From Pseudomonas graminis (GTDB lineage: Bacteria > Pseudomonadota > Gammaproteobacteria > Pseudomonadales > Pseudomonadaceae): DNA of 45,807 nt. The stretch spans positions 1 through 45,807 of the forward strand of contig NZ_SOCR01000012.1 in assembly GCF_004364335.1 (NCBI RefSeq), written 5' to 3'. This document shows, in pieces, positions 27,612 to 36,803 of this stretch. The translations under genes and the position numbers were made by a program. The notes below the pieces were generated by a model, which saw nothing but the letters and a program-made list of their open reading frames with translations, was not told where the DNA came from and ran no database searches. Each line of letters begins with the position of its first letter. Position 1 is the first letter of the stretch.

Positions 27612-27702
27612 CTGTAGGAGCGCGCTTGCCCGCGAAAGCGTTTTGCCTGTGACGAATCGATTGCCTGATACACCGCCTTCGCGGGCAAGCGCGCTCCTAC
27701 AG
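27612..27702. repeat. REPIN of the GCGCGCTTGCCCGCGAA class
   Basis: TGTAGGAGCGCGCTTGCCCG at the left pairs with its reverse complement at the right around a 45-base centre. It lies 105 bases before the response regulator gene. The rest of the 553-base gap between gacS and that gene holds the other REPIN and spacer motifs, with no gene. Confidence 0.9.
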
Positions 27703-27807
27703 TTAATTCTGGTATTCCCGATATGCCCTCCGCTCCGACAGGCCAGCATTGCCCCGCTGCGCGCAATCTTGAATAATCCGCTTCTTGAGAATCAATCGCA
27801 GACGTCA

Positions 27808-28554
27808 ATGACTCCCGCCAGCATCCACCGACCCCACATACTCGCCATCGAGGACGATGTCGTGCTCGGCGCTTTCGTTCACGATCAGCTCGATCGCTGC
27901 GGGTTTCAGGTGACCTGGTGCCAGAACGGCGCCGAAGGGCTGGCCTGTGCGCAACGTGAGCCGTTCGACGTCGTACTCATGGATATCCTCTTGCCGGGCA
28001 TGAACGGCCTCGACATCCTTACCCATCTGCGCCGCCGCCATACCGTGCCGATCATCCTCATGTCCGCCCTGGGCGCCGAGGCTGACCGCATCACCGGCTT
28101 CCAGAACGGCGCTGACGATTACCTGCCCAAACCTTTCAGCGTCGATGAACTGCGGGTGCGCATCGAGGCGATCCTGCGCCGGGTCGAGCTCGAACGGCGG
28201 TTCCATGCGCTGACGACAAGCATGCCCGAGACCCGTTTCGAAAAGCCCGACGAAGACGGTCTGACCTTCGACGAAGGCCGCTGCGACGTCTCCTTCGGCG
28301 GCACCGCGGCGCAATTGACCGGCAGCGAATACCGCCTGCTGGAAACCTTGTGGCGCAATCCCGAAGACGTCCTCAGCAAGGCCTTCCTTTATCAGCACGT
28401 TTTGCAGCGCGGCTATTCCCGGCACGACCGCAGCCTGGACATGCACATCAGCCAGATTCGCCGCAAGCTCAAGGCCGTCGGCTATCAGGCGCGGCAACTG
28501 CGCACGGTGTGGGGCAAAGGCTACGTGCTGACGGCGTCGGTGCAGGATGGCTGA
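27808..28554 (+). CDS. OmpR/PhoB-type response regulator (PirR position)
   Basis: 248 residues. The receiver domain covers about 8-125, with the acidic pair EDD, phosphoacceptor in VVLMDILLPGMNG, and lysine in DYLPKPFS. A winged-helix DNA-binding domain follows (LTGSEYRLLETLWRNPEDVLSK, then RSLDMHISQIRRKLKAVGYQARQLRTVWGKGYVL). ATG 27808 was chosen because the receiver begins a few residues later; in-frame codons reach back to 27415 through REP sequence and should not be translated. It overlaps the kinase gene by eight bases. Directly after gacS, P. aeruginosa has the PirR-PirS pair followed by the ferric-enterobactin receptor gene pirA; here no receptor gene follows, so its targets may differ. 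Confidence 0.92.
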   Translation: MTPASIHRPHILAIEDDVVLGAFVHDQLDRCGFQVTWCQNGAEGLACAQREPFDVVLMDILLPGMNGLDILTHLRRRHTVPIILMSALGAEADRITGFQNGADDYLPKPFSVDELRVRIEAILRRVELERRFHALTTSMPETRFEKPDEDGLTFDEGRCDVSFGGTAAQLTGSEYRLLETLWRNPEDVLSKAFLYQHVLQRGYSRHDRSLDMHISQIRRKLKAVGYQARQLRTVWGKGYVLTASVQDG

Positions 28555-29926
28555 CCCGCGCACAACACTGCCCGGTCGGCATTCGCTGTTCTGGAAGCTG
28601 GCCGTTCTGCTGGTCGGTTTCTGCCTGCTGATGATCTGGCTCAGTTGGTATTGGGGCCGCTACATCGAGACCCGCAACGCGTATCTGAACGCCGAGGCCC
28701 ATCAGGTGCTCAACGACTATGCGGCGCAGGCCGAACGGGCGTGGAACAGCGCCGGCCAGCGCGGCGTCGACGAATGGCTGAAACAGGTCCGTCAGCAGGA
28801 GACCGGCTGGGTCGGGGTCATCGGCGGCGACTTACAGTCACTCGGCAGTACGCCGCTGAACCGCGAGCAGTACCAGCGGCTGACGTTCATGCGCGGCATC
28901 GACTGGCCCATGAGCACGCGGCAGAAGACCGTGCCCTGGCTGAAGATCGCGTTTTCCGGCAACCCGGACGCCGGCAGTCTGGTCATCGAACTGCCCGAGC
29001 GCTTCAAACCAGGGCGTTATGCGCTGATCGGGCAAATCCTGACCAACGGGCTGATTCCCGCGTTGTTCACCCTGCTGCTGTGCGTCGGGCTGTATCGCTT
29101 GCTGATTCGTCCACTCAACCAACTGCGTGAACAGGCCAATGCGTGGCGGGCCGATCGGCTGACCAGCCGGCTGTCGCCGCAAATGACCGAGCGCCGTGAT
29201 GAACTGGGCGAGCTGAACCGCGCCTTCGACCACATGGCCGCGCGCCTGCACTCGACGGTGCAGATTCAGCAGCAGTTGTTGCGCGATCTGTCCCACGAAC
29301 TGCGCACGCCCCTGAGTCGCCTGCGCGTGGCCTGCGACAGCGAGCAAACCCTTGCTGAACTGCGCGAGCGCCTGAGCCGGGAGGTGGACGGCATGCGTCG
29401 TCTGGTGGACGACACCCTGCAACTCGCCTGGCTCGACACCGAGCGCGAGAAACTCCCGGGCGAGGACATTCAGGTGGTGGCGCTGTGGGAGATGCTGGTG
29501 GATGACGCCTGCTTCGAAACCTGCTGGCCGTCCCGTCAGTTGCGCTGCGATCTTGACAGCGAGTGCTGGGTCAGTGGCCATCTCAACACCTTGGCCCAGG
29601 CGCTGGAAAACATTCTGCGCAACGCCATCCGCCATTCTCCGCCCGAGGGCATCGTGCGTCTGGACGGTCGGCGCGAAGGGGATGACTGGTTGCTGTGGCT
29701 GGAAGATCAGGGCGGCGGGATCGACGAGGGCGATCTGGAGCGGATTTTTGCGCCGTTCATCCGCCTGGACGGCGCCCGCCCCGGCGACGGTGGTTTCGGC
29801 CTTGGGCTGAGCATCGCGCGCAATTCGTTGCGGCTTCAGGGCGGCGACCTGTGGGCGGAGAACACCGGCCGGGGCTTGAGGATGATCATGCGTTTGCCGG
29901 CCCGACACACGGAAGCCGCTGTTTGA
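28547..29926 (+). CDS. Membrane sensor histidine kinase (PirS position)
   Basis: 459 residues. TM1 about 14-36, a periplasmic sensor of about 130 residues, TM2 about 165-185, HAMP, HisKA with the histidine in LLRDLSHELRTPLSRLR, then HATPase with NILRNAIRHSP (N box), DQGGGID (G1) and GGFGLGLSIA (G2). It belongs to the RstB/CpxA-like class of classical kinases. The first codons overlap the response regulator gene, so the two are co-translated and form a cognate pair. The periplasmic domain gives no hint of its ligand. A REPIN lies 18 bases after the stop. Confidence 0.92.
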   Translation: MADPRTTLPGRHSLFWKLAVLLVGFCLLMIWLSWYWGRYIETRNAYLNAEAHQVLNDYAAQAERAWNSAGQRGVDEWLKQVRQQETGWVGVIGGDLQSLGSTPLNREQYQRLTFMRGIDWPMSTRQKTVPWLKIAFSGNPDAGSLVIELPERFKPGRYALIGQILTNGLIPALFTLLLCVGLYRLLIRPLNQLREQANAWRADRLTSRLSPQMTERRDELGELNRAFDHMAARLHSTVQIQQQLLRDLSHELRTPLSRLRVACDSEQTLAELRERLSREVDGMRRLVDDTLQLAWLDTEREKLPGEDIQVVALWEMLVDDACFETCWPSRQLRCDLDSECWVSGHLNTLAQALENILRNAIRHSPPEGIVRLDGRREGDDWLLWLEDQGGGIDEGDLERIFAPFIRLDGARPGDGGFGLGLSIARNSLRLQGGDLWAENTGRGLRMIMRLPARHTEAAV

Positions 29927-29944
29927 ACCGCCCTATATCGACAT

Positions 29945-30033
29945 TGTAGGAGCGCGCTTGCCCGCGAACGGGGTGGGTCAGTTGAGGTCGATGGCACAGG
30001 CCTGTCGCGTTCGCGGGCAAGCGCGCTCCTACA
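29945..30033. repeat. REPIN of the GCGCGCTTGCCCGCGAA class
   Basis: A perfect facing pair of REP units, between the sensor kinase and cysM. Such elements can act as 3' RNA stabilisers. Confidence 0.9.
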
Positions 30034-30160
30034 GTTCGCTTTACTGGTTCTTCGGGGCCTTATTCCATTCAGCGATAACCACCTCACTTTGCGTGATATG
30101 GGCTGGCAGCGATTGCCGGTATGATAGGCGACCCCCGCACGTCTGGATCGCGAACACGCC

Positions 30161-31063
30161 ATGACCCTGCAGTATCAAACCATCGCCGATTGCGTCGGCA
30201 ACACCCCGCTGGTGCGTCTGCAACGCATGGCCGGGAACACCAGCAACACGTTGCTGCTCAAGCTCGAAGGCAACAACCCGGCCGGCTCCGTGAAGGACCG
30301 CCCGGCGCTGTCGATGATTACCCGTGCTGAATTGCGCGGGCAGATCCACCCCGGCGACACCCTGATTGAAGCCACCTCCGGCAACACCGGCATCGCCCTG
30401 GCCATGGCCGCGGCGATCAAAGGCTATCGCATGATTTTGATCATGCCCGACAACTCCAGCGCCGAGCGCAAGGCCGCCATGACCGCCTATGGCGCCGAGC
30501 TGATTCTGGTCAGCAAGGAAGAGGGCATGGAAGGCGCCCGTGACCTGGCCGAGCGCATGCAGGCTGAAGGCCACGGCAAGGTGCTCGACCAGTTCGCCAA
30601 TGGCGACAATCCCCAAGCCCATTACGTCGGCACCGGCCCCGAAATCTGGCGGCAGACCGGCGGCACCGTCACCCATTTCATCAGCTCCATGGGCACCACC
30701 GGCACCATCATGGGCACCTCGCGTTTCCTCAAGGAACAGAACCCGAACATCCAGATCGTCGGCCTCCAGCCTATGGATGGCGCGTCGATTCCGGGCATCC
30801 GCCGCTGGCCTCAGGAATACCTGCCGAGCATTTATCAGGCCGACCGCGTCGACCGGATTCTGGACATGGGTCAGTCCGAAGCCGAGGAGGTCATGCGTCG
30901 TCTGGCGCGGGAAGAAGGCATTTTCTGTGGCGTGTCGTCGGGCGGCTCTGTCGCCGGCATGCTGCGCCTGTCCCAAGAAGTTGAGAACGCGGTGATGGTC
31001 GCGATTATTTGTGACCGCGGCGACCGTTACCTGTCGACCGGCGTCTACGATGCGCCCAACTGA
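30161..31063 (+). CDS. cysM: Cysteine synthase B
   Basis: 300 residues, a PLP enzyme that makes cysteine from O-acetylserine (or O-phosphoserine/thiosulfate variants). The PLP lysine is K45 in NPAGSVKDRPAL. EATSGNTGIALA binds the substrate carboxylate, GTTGTIMG the PLP phosphate, and CGVSSGGSVAG the ring. RRWPQEYLP is typical of CysM rather than CysK. Its TGA overlaps the ATG of rlmD by one base (TGATG), so the two are coupled. Confidence 0.95.
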   Translation: MTLQYQTIADCVGNTPLVRLQRMAGNTSNTLLLKLEGNNPAGSVKDRPALSMITRAELRGQIHPGDTLIEATSGNTGIALAMAAAIKGYRMILIMPDNSSAERKAAMTAYGAELILVSKEEGMEGARDLAERMQAEGHGKVLDQFANGDNPQAHYVGTGPEIWRQTGGTVTHFISSMGTTGTIMGTSRFLKEQNPNIQIVGLQPMDGASIPGIRRWPQEYLPSIYQADRVDRILDMGQSEAEEVMRRLAREEGIFCGVSSGGSVAGMLRLSQEVENAVMVAIICDRGDRYLSTGVYDAPN

Positions 31064-32418
31064 TGGCCAGGCGTGATGCAGGCCTGCGTTTCCAGCCCAG
31101 CGGCGGCACCCGGACCCCGCAGGTCCCCACCGGTAAAAAACAACGCCTGACTATCGAGCGACTGGCCAACGACGGTCGCGGCATCGGTTTCGTCGACGGC
31201 CGCACCTGGTTTGTCATGGGCAGTCTGGCTGGCGAAGAGATCGAGGCCCGGGTGCTCAATGCCCACGGCAAAGTGGTCGAAGCCCGCACCGAGCGAGTGT
31301 TCCAGGCCAGCCCCATGCGCCGCCCCGCAGCGTGCCCGCATTTCGGCCGTTGCGGCGGTTGCAGCACCCAGCACATGCCCCACGCCGAACAGCTCGCCCT
31401 GAAACAGAGCATGCTCGCCGAGCAATTGAGCCGCATTGCCGGGGTCGATCCGGAGGAATGGGCCGCGCCCCTGACCGGTGAAGAATTTGCCTACCGCCGT
31501 CGCGCCCGCGTCGCCGTGCGCTGGGACGTGCGGGCCAAACGCTTGGACGTCGGATTCCGCGCCGCAGCAAGCCAGGACATCATCGCCATCGAACAATGCC
31601 CGGTGCTGGTACAGGCCTTGCAACCGATCATGACAGCGCTCGCGCCCATGCTTCGGCGTCTGAGCAAACCGCAGGCCCTGGGGCATGTCGAGCTGTTCAG
31701 TGGTTCGGCCAATGCCGTGCTGCTGCGGCACACCGCGCCGCTGGCTGAAAGTGATCTGGCAATCCTCAAGGGATTTTGCGACACCCATGACGCGCAACTG
31801 TGGTTGCACGGCGAAGGCGAGCCACAACCGGTCGACCCCTCCGCGCAACTGGGCTACCGCCTGGAACCGTGGAATCTGTCCCTGGCGTATCGTCCTGGCG
31901 ACTTCGTGCAGGTCAATGCTCAGGTCAACACCGCGATGATCCAGCAGGCCCTGGCCTGGCTCGCGCCGGGCAAGGACGAACGAGTGCTGGACTTGTTCTG
32001 CGGGCTTGGTAACTTCGCGCTACCGCTGGCGCAAATGACGCGCGACGTGGTGGCCGTGGAGGGCGTCGACGCCATGGTTCAGCGGGCGACGGCCAATGCC
32101 GCCAACAACGGTTTAAGCAACGTGACGTTTTATCAGGCCGATCTGTCGCAGCCACTGGACAAGGCGGCTTGGGTGGCGGAAGGTTTCGCCGCAGTGCTGC
32201 TCGATCCGCCCCGTGACGGGGCGTTCGAAGCAGTGGGCAAGCTCAAGTCACTGGGCGCTCAACGCGTCCTTTATGTGTCGTGCAACCCGGCAACGCTGGC
32301 GCGCGACACCGTTGAATTGATCAAGCAGGGCTACCGTTTAAAACGTGCCGGAATCCTCGATATGTTCCCGCAGACAGCGCATGTCGAGGCGATGGCGTTA
32401 TTTGAAGCGAGCAAGTGA
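31063..32418 (+). CDS. rlmD: 23S rRNA (uracil-1939-C5) methyltransferase RlmD
   Basis: 451 residues. A TRAM domain at about 24-80 is followed by the iron-sulfur cysteines C91, C97, C100 (CPHFGRCGGC) and C179 (IEQCP). The SAM-binding fold has LDLFCGLGNFALPLA, with LLDPPRDGA downstream. The catalytic nucleophile is C407 in YVSCNPATLARD. All hallmarks of RlmD (RumA) are present. It is translationally coupled to cysM and lies upstream of relA, the usual Pseudomonas order. Confidence 0.95.
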   Translation: MARRDAGLRFQPSGGTRTPQVPTGKKQRLTIERLANDGRGIGFVDGRTWFVMGSLAGEEIEARVLNAHGKVVEARTERVFQASPMRRPAACPHFGRCGGCSTQHMPHAEQLALKQSMLAEQLSRIAGVDPEEWAAPLTGEEFAYRRRARVAVRWDVRAKRLDVGFRAAASQDIIAIEQCPVLVQALQPIMTALAPMLRRLSKPQALGHVELFSGSANAVLLRHTAPLAESDLAILKGFCDTHDAQLWLHGEGEPQPVDPSAQLGYRLEPWNLSLAYRPGDFVQVNAQVNTAMIQQALAWLAPGKDERVLDLFCGLGNFALPLAQMTRDVVAVEGVDAMVQRATANAANNGLSNVTFYQADLSQPLDKAAWVAEGFAAVLLDPPRDGAFEAVGKLKSLGAQRVLYVSCNPATLARDTVELIKQGYRLKRAGILDMFPQTAHVEAMALFEASK

Positions 32419-32434
32419 GGCGGCGGCTCAGGAA

Positions 32435-32560
32435 ATGCCGACGCCTTACACGGAGTCTCGTTTAATCCGACTGGCCCGCGCGTACGCGACCTTGCATGGC
32501 CCGCAAGGCGCTCGCGCTCAAGAAGGCCGGCGACTGAAGGCGCATTTCATCGCGCCGTAG
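32435..32560 (+). CDS. Possible 41-residue small protein or leader peptide before relA
   Basis: ATG 32435 opens a 41-codon frame that begins MPTPYTESRLIRLARAYATL and ends 14 bases before relA. It is basic, could form a helix, and is not recognised as any family. GAGG lies at 32417-32420, 14 bases upstream, which is far. The frame sits in the 156-base rlmD-relA gap. It might be a translated leader or chance; codon use is GC-rich like the genes around it. Confidence 0.3.
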   Translation: MPTPYTESRLIRLARAYATLHGPQGARAQEGRRLKAHFIAP

Positions 32561-32574
32561 GGAAGGTAAGCAAC

Positions 32575-34818
32575 ATGGTACAGGTGAGACCCCACCAGCC
32601 GATCAACACAGACGGCAGTATCAACCTCGACGCGTGGCTGGATCACGTGGTCAGCGTCGACCTTGCAGTGGACCGACAGGCCCTCAAAGAGGCCTGTGAA
32701 TTTGCCCGGCACGCCGAGCAACAGGACAACGCCGCCAAGAACCTCTGGGCGGAAGGCACTTCGAGTTTTCAGACGGGCCTGGAAATCGCTGAAATCCTGG
32801 CCGACCTCAAGCTCGATCAGGATTCACTCGTCGCCGCCGTGATTTACCGCGGCGTGCGCGAAGGCAAGATCTCGCTGCCCGACGTCAACCAGCGCTTCGG
32901 CCCCACGGTCGCCAAACTCATCGACGGCGTGCTGCGCATGGCGGCCATCAGCGCCAGTCTCAGCCCGCGCCAGTCCCTGGTGCTTGGCACCCAGGCCCAG
33001 GTCGAAAACCTGCGCAAGATGCTGGTGGCCATGGTCGATGACGTGCGCGTCGCGCTGATCAAGCTGGCTGAACGGACGTGTGCCATCCGCGCGGTGAAGA
33101 ACACCGACGATGAAAAGCGCAACCGCGTCGCCCGGGAAGTCTTCGACATCTACGCGCCGCTGGCCCACCGGTTGGGCATCGGTCACATCAAGTGGGAGCT
33201 GGAGGACTTGTCCTTCCGTTACCTGGAGCCCGAGCAGTACAAGCAGATCGCCAAGCTGCTGCACGAGCGCCGCCTTGATCGCGAGCGCTTCATCACCGAC
33301 GTGATGTCTCAGCTTGAGAACGAGCTGCTGGCCACCGGCGTCAAGGCCGACATCAGCGGCCGGGCCAAGCACATTTACTCGATCTGGCGAAAAATGCAGC
33401 GCAAGGGCCTGGAATTCAGCCAGATCTACGACGTTCGCGCCGTTCGCGTGCTGGTGCCGGAGATGCGCGATTGCTACACCGCGCTTGGCATCGTCCACAC
33501 CCTGTGGCGGCACATTCCCAAGGAATTCGACGACTACATCGCCAACCCCAAGGAAAACGGCTATCGCTCGCTGCACACGGCAGTGATCGGTCCCGAGGGT
33601 AAGGTGCTGGAAGTGCAGATCCGCACCCACGCCATGCATGAAGAAGCCGAACTGGGCGTCTGCGCGCACTGGAAGTACAAGGGCACCGACGTCAAATCCG
33701 GCTCCAATCACTACGAAGAGAAAATCTCCTGGCTGCGTCAGGTCCTCGAGTGGCATGAAGAACTGGGCGACATCGGCGGTTTGGCGGAACAGCTGCGCGT
33801 CGACATCGAGCCCGACCGCGTCTACGTGTTCACCCCGGACGGCCACGCCATTGACCTGCCCAAGGGTGCGACGCCGCTGGACTTCGCCTACCGCGTGCAC
33901 ACCGAGATCGGCCACAACTGCCGTGGCGCCAAGATCAATGGCCGCATCGTCCCGCTCAACTACAGCCTGCAGACCGGCGAGCAGGTCGAGATCATCACCA
34001 GCAAGCACGGCACGCCGAGCCGCGACTGGCTGAACTCGAACCTGGGTTACATCACCACGTCCCGGGCGCGGGCGAAGATCGTGCACTGGTTCAAGCTGCA
34101 GGCGCGCGATCAGAACGTCGCCGCCGGCAAGGTGCTGCTGGAGCGCGAACTGGCGCGTCTGGCGCTGCCGCAAGTGGATTTCGACAAGTTGGCCGAGAAG
34201 GCCAACATGAAGATTGCCGAAGACATGTTCGCCGCCCTCGGCGCCGGGGACCTGCGCATTGCTCAGCTGGTCAATCTGGCCCAGCAACTGGTCGAGCCGG
34301 AGCGCGGCAACGAGCAACTGGAGCTGATTCCGCGCAAGGCCACGGGTTACAAGCCGGGCAAGCGCGGGGACATCCAGATCCAGGGCGTCGGCAACCTGAT
34401 GACGCAGATGGCCGGTTGCTGCCAGCCGCTGCCTGGCGATGCCATCGTCGGTTACATCACCCAGGGCCGCGGCGTGAGCATTCACCGTCAGGACTGCGCC
34501 TCGGTGCTGCAACTGGGCGGGCGCGAACCCGAGCGGATCATTCAGGTCAGCTGGGGCCCGGTGCCGGTGCTCACCTACCCGGTGGACATCATCATCCGCG
34601 CCTACGACCGGTCCGGCCTGCTGCGCGACGTCTCGCAGATCCTGCTCAACGAGCGCATCAACGTCCTGGCGGTCAACACCCGCTCGAACAAGGAAGACAA
34701 CACCGCGCTGATGTCGCTGACCATCGAGATCCCGGGGCTGGACGCCCTGGGCAGGCTACTGGGGCGCATCTCGCAATTGCCGAACATCATCGAAACGCGG
34801 CGTAACAGAACGCCGTGA
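32575..34818 (+). CDS. relA: GTP pyrophosphokinase RelA
   Basis: 747 residues, the ribosome-associated enzyme making (p)ppGpp in amino-acid starvation. The N-terminal hydrolase-like domain is inactive: where active enzymes have an HD motif, this has AAVIYRGVREGKISL. The synthetase domain includes GRAKHIYSIWRKMQRKGLEF, YDVRAVRVLV and IANPKENGYRSLHT. Then come TGS (VYVFTPDGHAIDLPKGATPL), a helical and cysteine-containing region (MAGCCQPLPGD, with the conserved cysteines), and a C-terminal ACT domain (VDIIIRAYDRSGLLRDVSQI). Length and order match RelA, not SpoT. A REPIN starts three bases after the stop. Confidence 0.96.
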   Translation: MVQVRPHQPINTDGSINLDAWLDHVVSVDLAVDRQALKEACEFARHAEQQDNAAKNLWAEGTSSFQTGLEIAEILADLKLDQDSLVAAVIYRGVREGKISLPDVNQRFGPTVAKLIDGVLRMAAISASLSPRQSLVLGTQAQVENLRKMLVAMVDDVRVALIKLAERTCAIRAVKNTDDEKRNRVAREVFDIYAPLAHRLGIGHIKWELEDLSFRYLEPEQYKQIAKLLHERRLDRERFITDVMSQLENELLATGVKADISGRAKHIYSIWRKMQRKGLEFSQIYDVRAVRVLVPEMRDCYTALGIVHTLWRHIPKEFDDYIANPKENGYRSLHTAVIGPEGKVLEVQIRTHAMHEEAELGVCAHWKYKGTDVKSGSNHYEEKISWLRQVLEWHEELGDIGGLAEQLRVDIEPDRVYVFTPDGHAIDLPKGATPLDFAYRVHTEIGHNCRGAKINGRIVPLNYSLQTGEQVEIITSKHGTPSRDWLNSNLGYITTSRARAKIVHWFKLQARDQNVAAGKVLLERELARLALPQVDFDKLAEKANMKIAEDMFAALGAGDLRIAQLVNLAQQLVEPERGNEQLELIPRKATGYKPGKRGDIQIQGVGNLMTQMAGCCQPLPGDAIVGYITQGRGVSIHRQDCASVLQLGGREPERIIQVSWGPVPVLTYPVDIIIRAYDRSGLLRDVSQILLNERINVLAVNTRSNKEDNTALMSLTIEIPGLDALGRLLGRISQLPNIIETRRNRTP

Positions 34819-34820
34819 CC

Positions 34821-34910
34821 CTGTAGGAGCGCGCTTGCCCGCGAACAGGTTGTGCCTGTGACGAATAAGTCGATGACACACCGCAATCGCGGGCAAGCGC
34901 GCTCCTACAG
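34821..34910. repeat. REPIN of the GCGCGCTTGCCCGCGAA class
   Basis: A facing REP pair filling most of the 117-base gap between relA and mazG, beginning almost at the relA stop codon. Confidence 0.9.
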
Positions 34911-34935
34911 GAGCCGGTGTTGCAATGGGATAACT

Positions 34936-35769
34936 ATGTACAACCTCCAAGACCTTCTCACGCTCATGGCCCGCTTGCGCGATCCGCAATTCGGTTGCCC
35001 GTGGGACGTGAAGCAGAATTACGCGAGCATCGTGCCGCACACCCTCGAAGAAGCCTACGAAGTCGCCGACGCCATTGAGCGCGGAGACTTCGATGACCTG
35101 CGCGGTGAGCTCGGCGATCTGCTGTTTCAAGTGGTGTATTACTGCCAACTGGCGCGGGAAGAAGGGCGGTTTGAGTTCGATGGCGTGGTCGACGGCATCA
35201 CCCGCAAACTGATTCGCCGTCACCCCCACGTGTTCCCGACCGGCGATCTGTACGCGCCGCTGGAAACCCCGCGCCTCAGCGAAGATCAGGTCAAGCATCG
35301 CTGGGAACAGATCAAGGCCGAGGAGCGCGCGGAAAAGGCCAGCGTCCCCGAGCAGTTATCCCTGCTCGACGATGTGCCGGGCGTTTTGCCGGCGCTGTCG
35401 CGGGCGGCGAAGTTGCAGAAGCGCGCGTCCCAGGTCGGGTTCGACTGGCCGGACGCGTTGCCGGTGGTCGATAACGTCCGTGAGGAGCTCGACGAAGTCC
35501 TCGAAGCCATGGCCGACAACGACAGCGCGTCCATCACCGAAGAGGTCGGCGATCTGCTGTTTGCCGCCGTCAATCTGGCCCGGCACCTCAAGGTCGATCC
35601 GGAAAATGCCCTGCGCGCCGCCAATGCCAAATTCGAGCGGCGCTTCAGATTTATCGAACAGGCCTTGCGCGACACCCGGCGCCCCATCGAAGATTGCAGC
35701 CTCGAAGAGATGGATGCGCTCTGGGGCGAAGCCAAGCGTCAGGAAAAGATCACGCCCAACTGCGGTTGA
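34936..35769 (+). CDS. mazG: Nucleoside triphosphate pyrophosphohydrolase MazG
   Basis: 277 residues with two MazG domains. The first has TLEEAYEVADAIERGDFDDL and GELGDLLFQVVYY (the E-x-x-E and E-x-x-D metal sites), followed by HPHVFPTG. The second has REELDEVLEAMADNDSASI and EEVGDLLFAAVNLAR. The enzyme removes pyrophosphate from NTPs, lowers (p)ppGpp build-up in E. coli, and lies after relA there too. ATG 34936 is chosen because MYNLQDLLTLMARLRDP is the standard beginning; codons further upstream belong to the REPIN. Confidence 0.95.
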   Translation: MYNLQDLLTLMARLRDPQFGCPWDVKQNYASIVPHTLEEAYEVADAIERGDFDDLRGELGDLLFQVVYYCQLAREEGRFEFDGVVDGITRKLIRRHPHVFPTGDLYAPLETPRLSEDQVKHRWEQIKAEERAEKASVPEQLSLLDDVPGVLPALSRAAKLQKRASQVGFDWPDALPVVDNVREELDEVLEAMADNDSASITEEVGDLLFAAVNLARHLKVDPENALRAANAKFERRFRFIEQALRDTRRPIEDCSLEEMDALWGEAKRQEKITPNCG

Positions 35770-35795
35770 GTTGACTATTTAGAGAGAGAAGACAG

Positions 35796-36338
35796 ATGGC
35801 GGGTATTTCCCTTCGTGACCAGTTGCTGAAAGCCGGCCTGGTCAATGAAAAACAGGCGAAGCAGGCCAGCAAGAGCAAGCAGAAGGAACAGCGTCTGGTG
35901 CACAAGGGCCAGGCGGTGGCGGACGACACCAGCCAGCGCGCCGCCCAGGAAGCGATGGCCGAGAAAGCCAGACGCGACCAGGAGTTGAATCGTCAGCAGC
36001 AGGAAAAAATCGAGCAGAAAGCCCGTGCCGCCCAGGTCAAGCAGTTGATCGAAGCCACGCGCCTGCCGAAGCTGACCACCGAGGACTACTACAACTTCGT
36101 CGACGACAAGAAGGTCAAGCGCCTGTCGGTCAACAGCCTGATGCGCAGCAAGCTGAGCAGCGGCGCACTGGCCATCGTGCACCACGGCGGCACCTACGAG
36201 GTGATCCCCCGCGAAGCCGCCCTCAAGGTGCAGGAGCGCGACCCGCGCCGCATCGTCATGCTCAGCGCCCCGACCGAGGAGCCGGAAGGCGACGATCCGT
36301 ACGCCGCGTACAAGATCCCGGATGATCTGATGTGGTAA
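35796..36338 (+). CDS. DUF2058 protein (YaiL-like)
   Basis: 180 residues: MAGISLRDQLLKAGLVNEKQ, then a long charged coiled coil rich in Lys, Gln and Glu (residues 20-90), then a compact C-terminal domain (YYNFVDDKKVKRLSVN, AIVHHGGTYEVIPREAA) that ends AYKIPDDLMW. This is the YaiL/DUF2058 family, whose role is not well established. A good ribosome binding site (AGAGAGAAG) precedes ATG. It is probably co-transcribed with mazG, 26 bases upstream. Confidence 0.92.
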   Translation: MAGISLRDQLLKAGLVNEKQAKQASKSKQKEQRLVHKGQAVADDTSQRAAQEAMAEKARRDQELNRQQQEKIEQKARAAQVKQLIEATRLPKLTTEDYYNFVDDKKVKRLSVNSLMRSKLSSGALAIVHHGGTYEVIPREAALKVQERDPRRIVMLSAPTEEPEGDDPYAAYKIPDDLMW

Positions 36339-36426
36339 GCGTCCGTGGCGGCTCTCTACTTGTAGCCGCTTGCTGGCGAAACGGTCTTTGGTGGTCATCT
36401 CGATGTGACTGATACGACGCCGCTTC

Positions 36427-36516
36427 GGTAGGAGCCGGCTTGCTGGCGAACCGGAAGTGCCAGCCGCCCTCGATGGAGACTGACACGCTGCATTCGCCAG
36501 CAAGCCGGCTCCCACA
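36427..36516. repeat. REPIN of the CCGGCTTGCTGGCGAA class
   Basis: A facing REP pair between the DUF2058 gene and its terminator; the right arm has one change (CTCCCAC). A degenerate single REP (TTGTAGCCGCTTGCTGGCGA) lies just before it at 36360-36379. Confidence 0.85.
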
Positions 36517-36567
36517 GAGGTTCGCGACCGGCCTTTGACCATCGGCGACAGAGCCGGATCCACAAAC

Positions 36568-36597
36568 AACAAAACCCGCCAACAGGCGGGTTTTGTT
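36568..36597. terminator. Bidirectional intrinsic terminator
   Basis: AACAAAACCCGCC, loop AACA, GGCGGGTTTTGTT: a 13-pair stem with an A-run before and a T-run after. It can stop transcription both from the mazG side and from the small gene on the opposite strand at 36615-36803. Confidence 0.9.
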
Positions 36598-36614
36598 TTG
36601 CTGCGATTCCGAAA

Positions 36615-36803
36615 TTAAGAATGACTGGCCTGCTGCTTGGCTTCTTGCTCGGCAAGCTCTGCTGCGTAACGCTGTGCGTCCGATTCGTAATGAAACATCC
36701 CTACCAATTGGTCTTGCTGGCGAACATCCCAGATCTGGATGCCATCGGCGATGGTTTCGTGGGAGATATGGGCGTCGTCGCGTTCAGTAACAGTTACGGT
36801 CAT
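36615..36803 (-). CDS. Small conserved-looking protein of unknown function
   Basis: 62 residues: MTVTVTERDDAHISHETIAD, then GIQIWDVRQQDQLVGMFHYE and a C-terminal charged helix. It looks like a small strand-rich domain and has no signal peptide. AGGAG lies eight bases before the ATG, and a strong terminator follows the stop by 17 bases, so it is a proper monocistronic gene. The function is unknown to me. Confidence 0.8.
   Translation of the reverse strand: MTVTVTERDDAHISHETIADGIQIWDVRQQDQLVGMFHYESDAQRYAAELAEQEAKQQASHS

Noticed and set aside
32815..32900. Missing HD motif in RelA as a disabling mutation
   Set aside because: RelA proteins normally lack hydrolase activity and the HD motif; this is expected.
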